Source: Pseudonocardia sp. 73-21
GTDB taxonomy: Bacteria > Actinomycetota > Actinomycetes > Mycobacteriales > Pseudonocardiaceae
Length of the DNA stretch: 32,098 nucleotides
Assembly: GCF_001899645.1 (NCBI RefSeq)
Contig: NZ_MKVV01000016.1
Coordinates: 1 to 32,098, forward strand
Direction: 5' to 3'
Part shown: in pieces, positions 1-9,540 of the stretch
How positions within the stretch are numbered: the first letter of the stretch is position 1
Layout: each line of letters starts with the position of its first letter
Position numbers and translations under genes: made by a program
The notes under the pieces: generated by a model
The model's input: the letters and a program-made list of their open reading frames with translations, nothing else
Database searches by the model: none
What the model was told of the DNA's origin: nothing

Positions 1-3
1 AGC

Positions 4-849
4 GTGCTCGCGCAGGCAGCCGACACCGTCAGCACCGGCGAGGCCGTCGTCTTCTGGATCCTCGGCCCCGTGGCCCTGCTCGGGGCGCTGGGCATGGTGT
101 TCGCCCGCAACGCGGTGCACTCGGCGCTGATGCTGGTGCTCACGATGCTCTCGCTGGGCGCGCTGTACATGGTGCAGCAGGCGCCGTTCCTCGGCTTCGT
201 GCAGATCATCGTCTACACCGGCGCCGTGATGATGCTGTTCCTGTTCGTGCTGATGCTCGTCGGCCGGGACAGCTCCGACTCGGTGGTCGAGGTGCTCCGC
301 GGCCAACGGCTCACCGGGCTGCTGCTGGGCCTCGCGCTCGCGGTGCTGCTGGTGGCCGCCGTCGGTCGCACGCTCGTCAACGTCTCCTCGGTCGGCCTGG
401 CCGGCGGCAACGCGGGCTCGGGCGCGAACGTCAGCGGGCTCGGAGCGCTGGTGTTCACCAAGTACCTGTTCGCGTTCGAGCTCACCTCGGCGCTGCTGAT
501 CACCGCGGCGCTCGGGGCGATGGTGCTGGCCTACTCGCAGTCCCGCGCCCACGACAAGCGCGGCCAGCGCGCCACCGTCACCGCGCGGTTGCGCGGCGAG
601 CACGACCGCATCTCCCCGCTGCCCGGCCCGGGCGTGTTCGCCACCGGCAACTCGGTGGCCGTGCCCGCCCTGCTGCCCGACGGTTCGGTCGCCCCGGAGT
701 CGGTCTCGGCGATCATCGACTCCACCCCGGTGGAGGCGTTCGACGCGCCCCATCCAGGTGTGTCTCAGTCCGACGCGCACGCCCTCACGGGCGGGCGCAA
801 GGCCCTTCCCGCCGCTGACCCCTCCGCCGAGACCGAGGACGCCCGGTGA
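4..849 (+). CDS. nuoJ: NADH-quinone oxidoreductase subunit J (NuoJ)
   Basis: NuoJ is a membrane subunit of respiratory complex I and helps couple quinone reduction to proton pumping. The protein (281 aa from the GTG at 4) has about five hydrophobic segments in its first 180 residues. It contains the family hallmark [14 protein letters not shown] around residues 66-80, corresponding to the flexible TM3 of NuoJ. Residues about 190-281 form a hydrophilic tail rich in Pro, Ala and Asp, a common extension in actinobacterial NuoJ. The stop overlaps the nuoK start by 4 nt. The GTG at 4 is the first in-frame start visible, but the reading frame is still open at the window edge, so the true start and RBS could lie upstream with nuoA-nuoI. 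Confidence 0.93.
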   Translation: MLAQAADTVSTGEAVVFWILGPVALLGALGMVFARNAVHSALMLVLTMLSLGALYMVQQAPFLGFVQIIVYTGAVMMLFLFVLMLVGRDSSDSVVEVLRGQRLTGLLLGLALAVLLVAAVGRTLVNVSSVGLAGGNAGSGANVSGLGALVFTKYLFAFELTSALLITAALGAMVLAYSQSRAHDKRGQRATVTARLRGEHDRISPLPGPGVFATGNSVAVPALLPDGSVAPESVSAIIDSTPVEAFDAPHPGVSQSDAHALTGGRKALPAADPSAETEDAR

Positions 850-1145
850 CACCCACCTACTATCTGCTGCTCTCGGCGCTGCTGTTCTCCATCGGCGCCG
901 TCGGCGTGCTGGTGCGGCGCAACGCCATCGTCGTGTTCATGTGCATCGAGCTGATGCTCAACTCGGTGAACCTGACGCTCGTGACGTTCGCCCGCATCAA
1001 CGGCGCCCTCGACGGCCAGGTCATCGCGTTCTTCGTGATGGTCGTGGCGGCCGCGGAGGTCGTGGTCGGCCTCGCGATCATCATGTCGATCTTCCGCACC
1101 CGCCGGACCGCGTCGGTCGACGACGCGAACCTGCTGAAGTACTGA
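846..1145 (+). CDS. nuoK: NADH-quinone oxidoreductase subunit K (NuoK)
   Basis: NuoK is the small antiporter-like (MrpC-type) membrane subunit of complex I. The 99-aa product has three transmembrane helices and both conserved membrane glutamates: E35 in the [11 protein letters not shown] motif and E71 in [11 protein letters not shown]. These form part of the central proton-transfer axis in studied complexes. The length is standard for the family (about 100 aa). The GTG start at 846 overlaps the nuoJ stop (GTGA), which implies translational coupling. The gene lies in the usual J-K-L-M-N order. Confidence 0.96.
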   Translation: MTPTYYLLLSALLFSIGAVGVLVRRNAIVVFMCIELMLNSVNLTLVTFARINGALDGQVIAFFVMVVAAAEVVVGLAIIMSIFRTRRTASVDDANLLKY

Positions 1146-1195
1146 GACCAAGGAGTGCTCCCCGTGCTCAGCCCCGCCTGTTCTGAGGTGACCTC

Positions 1196-3142
1196 GTGAC
1201 GGAACTGCCCACCGTCGAGGTCGCCTCCGGCATCACGTCGCTCGCCTGGCTGCTGTTCGTGTTGCCCGCCGCCGGCTCCCTGATCCTGTTCGTCGCCGGT
1301 CGCCGGGCCAACACCTGGGGCCACTGGCTCGGGGTGCTCACCGTCGTCGCGTCGTTCGCGCTCGGCCTGGCGATCTTCTTCCAGACGATCGGGATGTCCG
1401 CCGACCAGCGCACCACCGAGGTGCACCTGTTCGACTGGATCGCCGTGGCCGGCCTGAAAGTCGACTTCGGACTGCGGCTCGACCCCCTGTCGCTGACGTT
1501 CGTCCTGCTGATCACGGGTGTCGGGTCCCTGATCCACATCTACTCGGTCGGCTACATGAGCCACGATCCCGGCCGACGCCGGTTCTTCGCGCAGCTCAAC
1601 CTGTTCGTCGCCGCGATGCTGATCCTGGTGCTGGGCAACAACTTCGTGATGCTCTACCTCGGCTGGGAGGGTGTGGGTCTCGCGTCCTACCTGCTGATCG
1701 GCTTCTACCAGGACCGCCCGTCCGCGGCCACGGCCGCCAAGAAGGCGTTCCTGATGAACCGCGTCGGTGACGTCGGGCTGGCGCTGGCGATCTTCCTGCT
1801 CTGGACCAACCTCGGCACGGTCCAGTACACGGACGTCTTCGAGCGGATCGGGCAGGTTTCGCCCGGCACGGTCGTCGCGATCACGGTGCTGCTGCTGCTC
1901 GGCGCGTGCGGCAAGTCGGGCCAGTTCCCGCTGCAGGCCTGGCTGCCCGACGCGATGGAGGGCCCCACGCCCGTCTCGGCGCTGATCCACGCGGCGACGA
2001 TGGTCACCGCGGGCGTCTACCTCATCGCGCGCACCAACCCGATCTACAACCTGACCGAGTCGGGCCGGCTCGTCGTCGCGCTGATCGGCACGATCACCCT
2101 GCTCATCGGCGCGATCATCGGCTGCGCGTACGACGACATCAAGAAGGTGCTCGCGTACTCCACGGTCAGCCAGATCGGCTACATGATCCTCGCCGTCGGG
2201 CTGGGCCCCATCGGCTACGCGCTGGGCATCGCCCACCTGCTGGCCCACGGCTTCTTCAAGGCCGGGCTGTTCCTCGGGGCCGGCTCGGTCATGCACGCGA
2301 TGGACGACAACGTCGACATGCGCCGCTACGGCGGCCTCTGGCGGAAGATGCCCATCACGTTCGTGACCTTCGGGCTCGGCTACCTCGCGCTGATCGGCTT
2401 CCCGTTCCTGTCGGGCTACTTCACCAAGGACGCGATCATCGAGGCCGCGTTCACCGCGCCGGGCTGGCAGGGCTGGGTGTTCGGCCTCACGGCGTCGGTC
2501 GCGGCGGGCCTCACCGCGTTCTACATGACCCGCCTGATGATCATGACGTTCTTCGGCGAGAAGCGCTGGGAGGAGCTCGAGACCTCCGACGGCGGGCACT
2601 ACCACCCGCACGAGTCGCCGCTGTCGATGACGGTCCCGATGATCATCCTGGCGTTCGGCTCCGTGCTCGCGGGCTTCCTGCTCACCAACGGCAAGGCGCT
2701 GGCCACCTGGCTTGCCCCGTCGCTGGGTGAGCTGCGGGAGGCCGAGGGGGGCGCGCTGCCCCACTCGGTCACGCCGTGGCTGGTGCTCGCGCTCTCCGCG
2801 CTGGGTGTGCTGGTGGCCTACCTGGTGGTCGGGCGCAGGCCCACCCCGGTGGAGCGCCCGGAGCGCGTCTCGCTACCGGTGCGAGCGGCGCGGCGCGACC
2901 TCTACGCCAACGCCATCAACGAGGCCGTCATCGCCCGCCCGGGCACCTGGCTCTCGCGGTTCCTGGTGTTCGTGGACAACCGCGGCGTCGACGGGGTCGT
3001 CAACGGCACGGCCGCGCTGTTCGGGGGCAGCTCGGGCCGGCTGCGAAGGCTGCAGACGGGCTTCGTCCGCTCCTACGCCCTGTCGATGCTCGGCGGCACG
3101 GTCCTGGTGGCCGCGGCCCTGCTGGTGGTGCGGTTCTCGTGA
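1196..3142 (+). CDS. nuoL: NADH-quinone oxidoreductase subunit L (NuoL)
   Basis: NuoL is the distal proton-pumping subunit of complex I and carries the long lateral helix. The 648-aa protein has the Mrp-antiporter-type core with the expected ionisable residues: Glu in [13 protein letters not shown] (about residue 158), Lys in [20 protein letters not shown], the [18 protein letters not shown] block, Lys in [13 protein letters not shown], and Lys in SGYFTKDAI. The C-terminal third matches the lateral helix and final TM helix. The GTG start at 1196 is preceded by a good Shine-Dalgarno sequence (GAGGTGA, 1185-1191). A 50-nt gap separates it from nuoK, the only real gap in this gene set. The stop overlaps the nuoM start. 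Confidence 0.96.
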   Translation: MTELPTVEVASGITSLAWLLFVLPAAGSLILFVAGRRANTWGHWLGVLTVVASFALGLAIFFQTIGMSADQRTTEVHLFDWIAVAGLKVDFGLRLDPLSLTFVLLITGVGSLIHIYSVGYMSHDPGRRRFFAQLNLFVAAMLILVLGNNFVMLYLGWEGVGLASYLLIGFYQDRPSAATAAKKAFLMNRVGDVGLALAIFLLWTNLGTVQYTDVFERIGQVSPGTVVAITVLLLLGACGKSGQFPLQAWLPDAMEGPTPVSALIHAATMVTAGVYLIARTNPIYNLTESGRLVVALIGTITLLIGAIIGCAYDDIKKVLAYSTVSQIGYMILAVGLGPIGYALGIAHLLAHGFFKAGLFLGAGSVMHAMDDNVDMRRYGGLWRKMPITFVTFGLGYLALIGFPFLSGYFTKDAIIEAAFTAPGWQGWVFGLTASVAAGLTAFYMTRLMIMTFFGEKRWEELETSDGGHYHPHESPLSMTVPMIILAFGSVLAGFLLTNGKALATWLAPSLGELREAEGGALPHSVTPWLVLALSALGVLVAYLVVGRRPTPVERPERVSLPVRAARRDLYANAINEAVIARPGTWLSRFLVFVDNRGVDGVVNGTAALFGGSSGRLRRLQTGFVRSYALSMLGGTVLVAAALLVVRFS

Positions 3143-4749
3143 CGACCGGAGGAAGTGTGCTTCTCCTGATCCTGCTGCTGCTCCCGCTCGTCGGGGCGGC
3201 GGTGGTGGCGCCGATGAAGAACAACGCGCGCACGGCCAAGCTGGTGGCGCTGGGGTTCTCCCTGGTGTCGCTGGTGCTCACGATCGTCACCTGGTTCTCC
3301 TACTCGGTGGCGGCCGCGTCGAGCGGCACGCGCTTCCAGCTCGAGCTCTCGGTGGACTGGATCCCCGCGTTCGGCACCCACTTCGCGCTCGGCATCGACG
3401 GCATCGCGCTGGTGATGCTGGCGCTGATCGCGGTGCTGGTGCCGATCGTCATGGCGTTCTCGTGGGAGGAGAGGATCCCGGAGGGCCGCTCCGCGGCCGG
3501 GTTCTACTCGCTGATCCTCGCCACGCAGTCGCTGCTCGTCGGGGTCTTCGCGGCCACCGACGTGTTCCTGTTCTACGTCTTCTTCGAGGCCATGCTGGTC
3601 CCGATGTACTTCATGATCGGCCGCTTCGGCGGGCCGCGCCGGCAGTACGCGGCCGTGAAGTTCTTCCTGTACTCGCTGCTCGGCGGCCTGATCATGCTCG
3701 CGGCGGTGATCGGGCTGTTCGTGGTCAGCGGTGAGCAGCTGGGCTCGGGCACGTTCACGTGGGTCGACCTGCAGCGCATGGCGGCGAGCGTCCCGGAGTC
3801 CACGCAGATCTGGCTGTTCCTCGGGTTCTTCCTCGCCTTCGCGATCAAGGCACCGCTGGTGCCGTTCCACACCTGGCTGCCCGACGCCGGTGCGGAGGCG
3901 CCCGTCGGCGCCGGCGTGCTTCTCGTCGGCGTGCTGGACAAGGTCGGCACGTTCGGTTTCCTGCGCTACTGCCTGCCGCTGTTCCCGTTCGCGTCGAAGA
4001 CGCTGGCGCCGCTGGTGCTCACGCTCGCCGTCATCGGCATCCTGTACGGCGCGCTGCTGGCCGTCGGGCAGACCGACCTGAAGCGGTTCGTCTCCTACAC
4101 CTCGATCGCCCACTTCGGGTTCATCGCGCTGGGGATCTTCTCGTTCTCCTCGCAGGCGTTCGCCGGGGCCACGCTCTACATGGTCAACCACGGCATCTCC
4201 ACGGGGATGCTGTTCATCGTGGTCGGCCTGCTGATCACGCGCGGCGGCTCGCGGCTCATCGGCGACTACGGAGGCGTGTCGACGGTGGCCCCGCTGCTCG
4301 CGGGCGCGTTCCTCGTCGCCGGCCTCTCGTCGCTGGCGCTGCCCGGCACCAACTCGTTCGTCAGCGAGTTCCTGGTTCTGCTGGGCTCCTACCCGCGCCA
4401 GCCGGTCTACACGATCCTGGCCACGGTCGGCATCATCTTCGCGGCGCTCTACGTGCTGTGGGTCTACCAGCGCACGATGCAGGGCCCGCTGCGCGGCTCG
4501 GCGGTGCTGGGCGCCCTGGACACCGTCGGGGGGCCGGGCACCATGCTCGACCCGGCGCTGTCGGCCAAGAGGAGTTCCGGTTTCCCGGACCTCGGCAGGC
4601 GTGAGATCGCGGTGCTGACCCCGCTGATCGTGCTGATCCTGGTGCTCGGGTTCTTCCCCGGCCCGGTGCTGGACGTCATCACCCCGTCGGTGGTGGCCAC
4701 CATGAACGAAGTGGGTCTTGCCGACCCGGTGGGGGGTCTGTCCCAGTGA
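3139..4749 (+). CDS. nuoM: NADH-quinone oxidoreductase subunit M (NuoM)
   Basis: NuoM is the second antiporter-like proton-pumping subunit of complex I. The 536-aa product has about 14 TM helices. Key residues are present: Glu in [14 protein letters not shown], Lys in [18 protein letters not shown], Lys in [11 protein letters not shown], and the distal Glu in [12 protein letters not shown]. The reading frame is open far upstream inside nuoL, but that part translates to low-complexity Arg/Gly sequence. The start is therefore placed at GTG 3139, overlapping the nuoL stop by 4 nt. A second in-frame GTG at 3157 follows a GGAGGA sequence but too closely (about 3 nt) to use it well. Both starts precede the first TM helix. 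Confidence 0.95.
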   Translation: MTTGGSVLLLILLLLPLVGAAVVAPMKNNARTAKLVALGFSLVSLVLTIVTWFSYSVAAASSGTRFQLELSVDWIPAFGTHFALGIDGIALVMLALIAVLVPIVMAFSWEERIPEGRSAAGFYSLILATQSLLVGVFAATDVFLFYVFFEAMLVPMYFMIGRFGGPRRQYAAVKFFLYSLLGGLIMLAAVIGLFVVSGEQLGSGTFTWVDLQRMAASVPESTQIWLFLGFFLAFAIKAPLVPFHTWLPDAGAEAPVGAGVLLVGVLDKVGTFGFLRYCLPLFPFASKTLAPLVLTLAVIGILYGALLAVGQTDLKRFVSYTSIAHFGFIALGIFSFSSQAFAGATLYMVNHGISTGMLFIVVGLLITRGGSRLIGDYGGVSTVAPLLAGAFLVAGLSSLALPGTNSFVSEFLVLLGSYPRQPVYTILATVGIIFAALYVLWVYQRTMQGPLRGSAVLGALDTVGGPGTMLDPALSAKRSSGFPDLGRREIAVLTPLIVLILVLGFFPGPVLDVITPSVVATMNEVGLADPVGGLSQ

Positions 4750-6368
4750 GCATCTTGGCCCAGCAGGCGCAGCTGACCGCGCCGCCCATCGACTACGGCG
4801 CCGTCGCCCCGTTGCTGATCATCCTCGGCGCCGCGTGCGTCGCCGTGCTGATCGAGGCGTTCCTGCCCCGCCACCAGCGCTGGCCCGCCCAGGTCGTGCT
4901 CTCGATCGTGGCCCTGGTCGCCGCCGGGCTCGCGCTGGCCCTGTACGCGGGCAACAGCGGGCCCGAGGGCATCACCACGATCTCCGACGCACTCGCCGTC
5001 GATCGACCCACGCTGTTCCTGTGGGGCACGCTGCTCGCGCTGGGGCTCGGCAGCATCCTGCTGATCGCCGACCGGTCCGTGGAGCCCGGTGGGGCGTTCC
5101 TCGCCTCCGCCGCGTCCCGGGCCGCCGTCGGCGGCGGTGGCGGTGGGGTGGCCACCGGCGGCGGGGTGGGCGGGGGAGACCCGGATCCCGACCGCGGCTA
5201 CGGCTCGCCCGACCAGGCGCCCACGATGCAGACCGAGGTCTTCCCGTTCACCCTGTTCGCGCTGGCCGGGATGATGACGTTCTGCGCCGCCAACGACCTG
5301 CTGACGATGTTCATCGCCCTCGAGGTGCTGTCGCTGCCGCTGTACCTGATGTGCGGCCTCGCGCGTCGGCGCCGGCTGCTGTCGCAGGAGGCGGCGGTCA
5401 AGTACTTCCTGCTCGGGGCGTTCGCGTCGGCGTTCTTCCTCTACGGCCTCGCCCTGCTCTACGGCTACGCGGGTTCGGTGCGGTTCTCCGAGATCGCGGC
5501 GGCGTCGGCCGGCTCGCAGAAGTCCGACGCGCTGCTGCTGGGCGGGCTCGGGCTGCTCGTCGTCGGGCTGATGTTCAAGGCCTCGGTCGGCCCGTTCCAC
5601 ACGTGGACGCCCGACGTCTACCAGGGCGCGCCCACACCCGTCACGGCGTTCATGGGGGCCTGCACGAAGGTCGCGGCGTTCGGCGGCATCCTGCGGGTGC
5701 TCTACGTGGCCTTCGGCGACACCCGCTGGGAGTGGCGCGGGGTGCTGTGGGCCGTCGCGATCGCGTCGATGGTGATCGGCGCCGTGATCGGACTCACACA
5801 GACCGACGTCAAGCGGATGATCGCCTACTCGTCGGTGGCACACGCCGGGTTCCTGCTTCTGGGTGCGATGTCCATCACGGCGGCGGGCACCTCGGGCACG
5901 CTGTTCTATCTGCTGGCCTACGGCTTCACGACGCTCGCGGTCTTCGGCGTCATCTCGCTGGTGCGCGGTCCCGACGGCGAGGCCACCCACCTCTCGCAGT
6001 GGGCCGGGCTCGCGAAGCGGTCGCCCGTCGTGGCGGCGGTGATGTCATTCCTGCTCCTCGCCCTCGCCGGGATCCCACTGACCAGCGGTTTCACCGCCAA
6101 GTTCGCGGTGTTCTCGGCCGCGTCCGCCGACGGGATGGTGCCGCTGGTGGTGATCGCGCTGATCGCCAGCGCCGTCGCCGCGTTCTTCTACGTCCGCGTC
6201 ATCGTGCTCATGTACTTCAGCGAGCCCGCGCCCGACGGCCCCACCGTCACGGTGCCCGGCGCGTTCACCACGGCCGCCATCACGCTCGGTGTGCTCGTCA
6301 CCCTGCTGCTCGGGATCGTCCCGACCCTGGCCCTGGGCTGGGCCGGCGCCGGAACCTTCGTAGGCTGA
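4746..6368 (+). CDS. nuoN: NADH-quinone oxidoreductase subunit N (NuoN)
   Basis: NuoN is the third antiporter-like subunit of complex I. The 540-aa product carries the conserved residues: Glu in FIALEVLSLPLYLMCG, Lys in MFKASVGPFHTWTPDVYQG, Lys in GACTKVAAFGG, and the distal Lys in SGFTAKFAVF. Between TM helices at about residues 105-155 lies a low-complexity Gly-rich insertion (runs of Gly interrupted by VAT and V, then DPDPDRGYG). It is presumably a surface loop. The GTG start at 4746 overlaps the nuoM stop by 4 nt. It is the last nuo gene and is followed after 4 nt by a polyprenyl synthase gene. Confidence 0.95.
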   Translation: MSILAQQAQLTAPPIDYGAVAPLLIILGAACVAVLIEAFLPRHQRWPAQVVLSIVALVAAGLALALYAGNSGPEGITTISDALAVDRPTLFLWGTLLALGLGSILLIADRSVEPGGAFLASAASRAAVGGGGGGVATGGGVGGGDPDPDRGYGSPDQAPTMQTEVFPFTLFALAGMMTFCAANDLLTMFIALEVLSLPLYLMCGLARRRRLLSQEAAVKYFLLGAFASAFFLYGLALLYGYAGSVRFSEIAAASAGSQKSDALLLGGLGLLVVGLMFKASVGPFHTWTPDVYQGAPTPVTAFMGACTKVAAFGGILRVLYVAFGDTRWEWRGVLWAVAIASMVIGAVIGLTQTDVKRMIAYSSVAHAGFLLLGAMSITAAGTSGTLFYLLAYGFTTLAVFGVISLVRGPDGEATHLSQWAGLAKRSPVVAAVMSFLLLALAGIPLTSGFTAKFAVFSAASADGMVPLVVIALIASAVAAFFYVRVIVLMYFSEPAPDGPTVTVPGAFTTAAITLGVLVTLLLGIVPTLALGWAGAGTFVG

Positions 6369-6372
6369 TGGG

Positions 6373-7374
6373 GTGTCGAGCAACGCGATAGCGGGAGTCG
6401 AGGTCGGCGACCCGGCCCTGGCGGCGGCCACGGAGGCCGGTCTGGCCCAGGTCGAGGAGCTGTTGCACCGCGAGGTGTACAGCGACTACCAGTTCGTCAA
6501 CGAGACGGCGTTGCACCTGATCGATGCGGGCGGCAAGCGGTTCCGGCCGCTGTTCACGCTGCTGGCGGCGCACTTCGGGCCGCGGCCGGACTCCGACGAC
6601 GTGATCATCGCCTCCGCCGTGGTGGAGCTGATCCACCTGGCCACGCTCTACCACGACGACGTCATGGACTCCGCCACCATGCGTCGCGGCGCGGAGAGCG
6701 CGAACGCCCGCTGGGACAACTCGGTCGCGATCCTGACGGGCGACTTCCTGTTCGCCCACGCGTCCCGGCTCGTGGCCGACCTGGGTCCGGACGCCGTGCG
6801 GATCATCGCCGAGACCTTCGCCGAGCTGGTCACGGGGCAGATGCGGGAGACCCGCGGCCCGCGGCCCGGCGAGGACCCGGTGGAGCACTACCTGAGGGTG
6901 ATCTACGAGAAGACCGGCTCGCTCATCGCCACGTCGGGCCGCTTCGGCGGGATGTTCTCCGGCTGCCCGCCCGAGCACATCGCGTCGCTGCAGCGCTTCG
7001 GCGTGATCTTCGGCACCGCGTTCCAGGTGGCCGACGACGTGATCGACATCGCGTCGCCGTCGGGCAGCTCGGGCAAGACGCCGGGTACGGACCTGCGCGA
7101 GGGCGTCCAGACCCTGCCGATGCTCTACGCGCTGCAGGAGACCGGCCCGGACGCCGACCGCCTGCGCGTGCTGCTGGCCCGCCCCATCACCGACGACGGT
7201 GAGGTGGAGGAGGCGCTGGCCCTGCTCCGCGCCGGCAAGGGCCTGGTCCGTGCCAAGGAGTTCCTGTCCGAGCAGGCGGCGGAGGCCCGCTCCGAGCTGG
7301 CGAAGCTCCCGGCCTGCCCGGCGTCCGACGCCCTGGACGCCCTCACGACCTACGCGATCGACCGCACGGGCTGA
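6373..7374 (+). CDS. Polyprenyl diphosphate synthase, likely long-chain (menaquinone side chain)
   Basis: This enzyme is a trans-prenyltransferase that condenses isopentenyl diphosphate onto an allylic diphosphate. The 333-aa protein has the first Asp-rich motif DDVMD (residues 95-99) and the second DDVID (221-225), plus GGKRFRP (53-59) and GTDLREG near residue 240. Small residues at positions -5 and -4 before the first motif (A90, T91) favour a long-chain product; this is an inference from the family's chain-length rules. It starts with GTG 4 nt after nuoN, so it is probably cotranscribed with complex I genes. That context suggests it makes the menaquinone side chain. Mycobacterial GrcC and heptaprenyl synthase component II are the relevant relatives. 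Confidence 0.92.
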   Translation: MSSNAIAGVEVGDPALAAATEAGLAQVEELLHREVYSDYQFVNETALHLIDAGGKRFRPLFTLLAAHFGPRPDSDDVIIASAVVELIHLATLYHDDVMDSATMRRGAESANARWDNSVAILTGDFLFAHASRLVADLGPDAVRIIAETFAELVTGQMRETRGPRPGEDPVEHYLRVIYEKTGSLIATSGRFGGMFSGCPPEHIASLQRFGVIFGTAFQVADDVIDIASPSGSSGKTPGTDLREGVQTLPMLYALQETGPDADRLRVLLARPITDDGEVEEALALLRAGKGLVRAKEFLSEQAAEARSELAKLPACPASDALDALTTYAIDRTG

Positions 7375-7389
7375 GAGTCACCCTGACCA

Positions 7390-7515
7390 CCCCGCGAGTC
7401 GGGGGCCCGATGTCCGCGAGTCGGGGCCTGAGTGCGTGCGAGTCGGGCTGTCCGTGCGTCCGGCCCGTCGCACCGGGACCGCGACTCGGTCGCACGGAGA
7501 CCCCGACTCGTGGGG
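7390..7515. repeat. Cluster of five GCGAGTCGG-type short repeats between convergent genes
   Basis: Five variants of one core lie in this 126-nt stretch. Direct copies are at 7390-7404 (CCCCGCGAGTCGGGG), 7413-7426 and 7437-7448. Inverted copies are at 7479-7493 (CCGCGACTCGGTCGC) and 7501-7515 (CCCCGACTCGTGGGG). The first copy is itself a hairpin (stem CCCCG/CGGGG, loop CGAGT), and the last forms a similar GC-rich stem on the other strand. The cluster separates the convergent 3' ends of the polyprenyl synthase and the RarD-type gene. It may act as a two-way terminator or belong to a genome-wide interspersed repeat family. Neither can be decided from this window. Confidence 0.6.
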
Positions 7516-8430
7516 TCAGGGGGTGGTGAGCGCCGGTTCCGGGGTGGGGCGGCCGGCGCGGTGGGCGCGGACCAGGTCCACCGTGAACACCACGAGGGCC
7601 AGCCAGACCAGGGCGAAGCCGATCCAGCGGGTGGCCGGCATGTCCTCGTGCACCACGAACACGCCCCACACGAACTGCAGGATCGGGTTGAGGTACATCA
7701 GCACGCCGATCGTGCTCAGCGGCACGCGCCGGGCGGCCACGCCGTAGAGCAGCAGCGGCACCGCGGTGACCGGTCCGGCCGCGATCAGGAGCAGCAAGTG
7801 GGCCGGGCCGTGGTCGACCATGGTGCCGCCGCCCGCCACCTGGAACCAGACGATCACTGCGGCCGCGATCGGGCCGATCACCAGCCCCTCGGCGGTGACG
7901 CTCGCGGTGGCCGACAACGGAACCGTGCGCTTGATCAGCCCGTAGGTGCCGAACGACGTGGCCAGGGTCAGGGCGATCCACGGCGGTCTGCCGTTCTCGA
8001 CCGCGATCACCACCACCGCCAGCAGGCCCAGCGCCACGGCGGCCCACTGCACGCGCCGCAACCTCTCCCGCAGCACCACCACCCCGAGCAGCACGCTGAT
8101 CAGCGGGCTCATGAAGTAGCCGAGCGCAGCCTCGACGACCTGCCCGGCGAACACGGCGTAGATGTAGAGGCCCCAGTTCACGGTGATCAGCGCCCCGGCG
8201 GCCGCCACCATCGCCCAGCCCCGGGTGCTCAGCGCGCGCAGCTCGGGCCAGCCCCGCACCAGCGAGAGGACGACGATCATCAGCACCGCGGTCCAGGCGA
8301 TGCGGTGGGCCAGGATCTCCACCGGCACGCCGGGCGCCAGCAGCGGCCAGAACGCCGGGAAGAGTCCCCACATCGCGTAGGCGCCGACGGCCGCGCCCAC
8401 GCCCCGCCCGTCCAGCCTCGTCGCCGTCAC
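7516..8430 (-). CDS. rarD: RarD-type EamA-family transporter
   Basis: This is a 304-aa integral membrane protein with about ten hydrophobic segments in two EamA repeats. The N-terminal signature AYAMWGLFPAFWPLL followed by EILAHRIAWT is typical of the RarD branch (historically linked to chloramphenicol sensitivity) rather than other EamA exporters. The natural substrate is not established for most members. The start is a GTG at 8428-8430; an ATG 8 nt further upstream is out of frame. The gene follows the alpha/beta hydrolase gene on the same strand after a 187-nt gap that contains that gene's terminator-like hairpin, so RarD probably has its own promoter. Confidence 0.88.
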   Translation of the reverse strand: MTATRLDGRGVGAAVGAYAMWGLFPAFWPLLAPGVPVEILAHRIAWTAVLMIVVLSLVRGWPELRALSTRGWAMVAAAGALITVNWGLYIYAVFAGQVVEAALGYFMSPLISVLLGVVVLRERLRRVQWAAVALGLLAVVVIAVENGRPPWIALTLATSFGTYGLIKRTVPLSATASVTAEGLVIGPIAAAVIVWFQVAGGGTMVDHGPAHLLLLIAAGPVTAVPLLLYGVAARRVPLSTIGVLMYLNPILQFVWGVFVVHEDMPATRWIGFALVWLALVVFTVDLVRAHRAGRPTPEPALTTP

Positions 8431-8588
8431 CGGTCCATGAGAACACCGGCACGGCCCGACCGCTCACGTGACGCCGGACACCCCGCCCCGGCCGCCCCGC
8501 GCCCGTGATCGTGATCGCCCGCACGTGGCCGCCCGCTGGGAGGCGCTGAGGTGCGGCGGGCGGCGATCTCCGGTGTCGAGGCAGGGGT

Positions 8589-8630
8589 CGTGCGCGGATA
8601 TCCGTGCGGGAACACTGTTATCCGCGCACG
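8589..8630 (-). terminator. 12-bp stem hairpin at the 3' end of the hydrolase gene
   Basis: Perfect inverted repeat: CGTGCGCGGATA (8589-8600) pairs with TATCCGCGCACG (8619-8630) across an 18-nt loop. The right arm covers the TAA stop (8618-8620) of the minus-strand hydrolase gene, so the stem forms exactly at its mRNA end. There is no U-tract after it, as is common for actinobacterial terminators. It could instead stabilise the mRNA 3' end. Confidence 0.6.
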
Positions 8631-9502
8631 GGCGGCGGAGCCGCGCCCGCCGCCGCCGCGATGATCGCCGCCACCACCACCGGGCGTTCCGCGTCGTCCC
8701 GGGCCGCGTCGATCTGGACCGCCCCGGCGGGGAGGGTCAGGCCGGCCAGGGGGTCGGGCACGGCCCAGCCCTTGCCCACCGCGTCGTAGGCCAGGGCGAT
8801 CGGGAGGACGGCGGGGTTGCCGCCCGGGTCGGGGCGGTGTGCGCGGACGGGCAGCGTCTCCGTCAGCAGGGTGGGCCAGGTCTGGTCGTCGCCGTCGGGG
8901 AGCGGGTTCTCGCCGAAGCGGTGCAGGTGGTCCAGGCGCCCTGCGAGCCAGCGGCTGACGGCGCCCGCGAGCTCGCTGGTGAGGCGGGGCCCGCTCGGGT
9001 CGCGCTCGGTCCACACCGGCGCCCCGCTGTCGCGGACGAGGTACTCGCGGCTGGTGGTGTCCGTGCCGCAGGCCAGGAACACCGGGATGCCGGTGAGGCG
9101 GCCCTGCGGCAGCGCGACGTCGGGCAGGTCGCCGTGCAGCAGCACCGCGCCCGCCCACCGTTCCGGGTGCTCGAGCAGCAGCGCCGCGGCCAGCGTCGCG
9201 CCCTCGGAGAACCCGACGAGGACGACGGGGCGGTCGGGATCGCCCTCCTTGTCGAGCCAGGTGAGGAACCAGTCCATCGTCGCGGTCAGGTCGCCCCAGG
9301 TGTAGCCGCCGGGCTCCTCGACGGGCCCGCGGACGGCCGCGTAGGCCGGTCCGAAGGGCAGGTTGGGGGCCAGGGCGACCATCGAGTTCTCGGTGGCCCC
9401 GCGCCCGTGCAGCAGCACGATGAGGGGCGTCGACGGGTTCTCGGGGCCACCGATCTCGATCGGCTGCCCACCCCACCGGGCGACGACGGGCGCGTCCAGC
9501 AT
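8618..9502 (-). CDS. Alpha/beta hydrolase (phospholipase/carboxylesterase type) with C-terminal extension
   Basis: Residues about 25-190 of this 294-aa protein match the phospholipase/carboxylesterase branch of alpha/beta hydrolases. The strand-turn LIVLLHGRGATE lies near 28-38, the nucleophile elbow GFSEG at 97-101 (Ser99), and a candidate acidic residue D148 sits in ACGTDTT. Family members normally end with a GGH-type catalytic His about 25 residues later. Here the aligned stretch reads DPSGPRLTSEL (168-178) with no His. Residues about 195-294 form an extra domain I do not recognise, containing two conserved-looking segments (PVLIALAY-like and RPVVVAAI). It could be an esterase using another His (H192 or H194 nearby) or a degenerate enzyme. 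ATG start; divergent from the OmpA gene. Confidence 0.7.
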   Translation of the reverse strand: MLDAPVVARWGGQPIEIGGPENPSTPLIVLLHGRGATENSMVALAPNLPFGPAYAAVRGPVEEPGGYTWGDLTATMDWFLTWLDKEGDPDRPVVLVGFSEGATLAAALLLEHPERWAGAVLLHGDLPDVALPQGRLTGIPVFLACGTDTTSREYLVRDSGAPVWTERDPSGPRLTSELAGAVSRWLAGRLDHLHRFGENPLPDGDDQTWPTLLTETLPVRAHRPDPGGNPAVLPIALAYDAVGKGWAVPDPLAGLTLPAGAVQIDAARDDAERPVVVAAIIAAAAGAAPPPVRG

Positions 9503-9540
9503 CAGCGCACCGTAGCGGTGGGGACGCGCCGCCGGGTCGA

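Noticed and set aside
860..2764. Long minus-strand open frame (about 630 codons) opposite nuoL
   Set aside because: It is antisense to a well-conserved gene, and its translation is low-complexity Arg/Glu/His/Asp sequence typical of the mirror frame in GC-rich DNA.
4464..5990. Long minus-strand open frame (about 500 codons) opposite nuoN
   Set aside because: Same mirror-frame composition with no domain or RBS; nuoN is clearly the real gene.
7381..7515. CRISPR array
   Set aside because: The repeats are short, in both orientations and unevenly spaced, without uniform spacers or cas genes.
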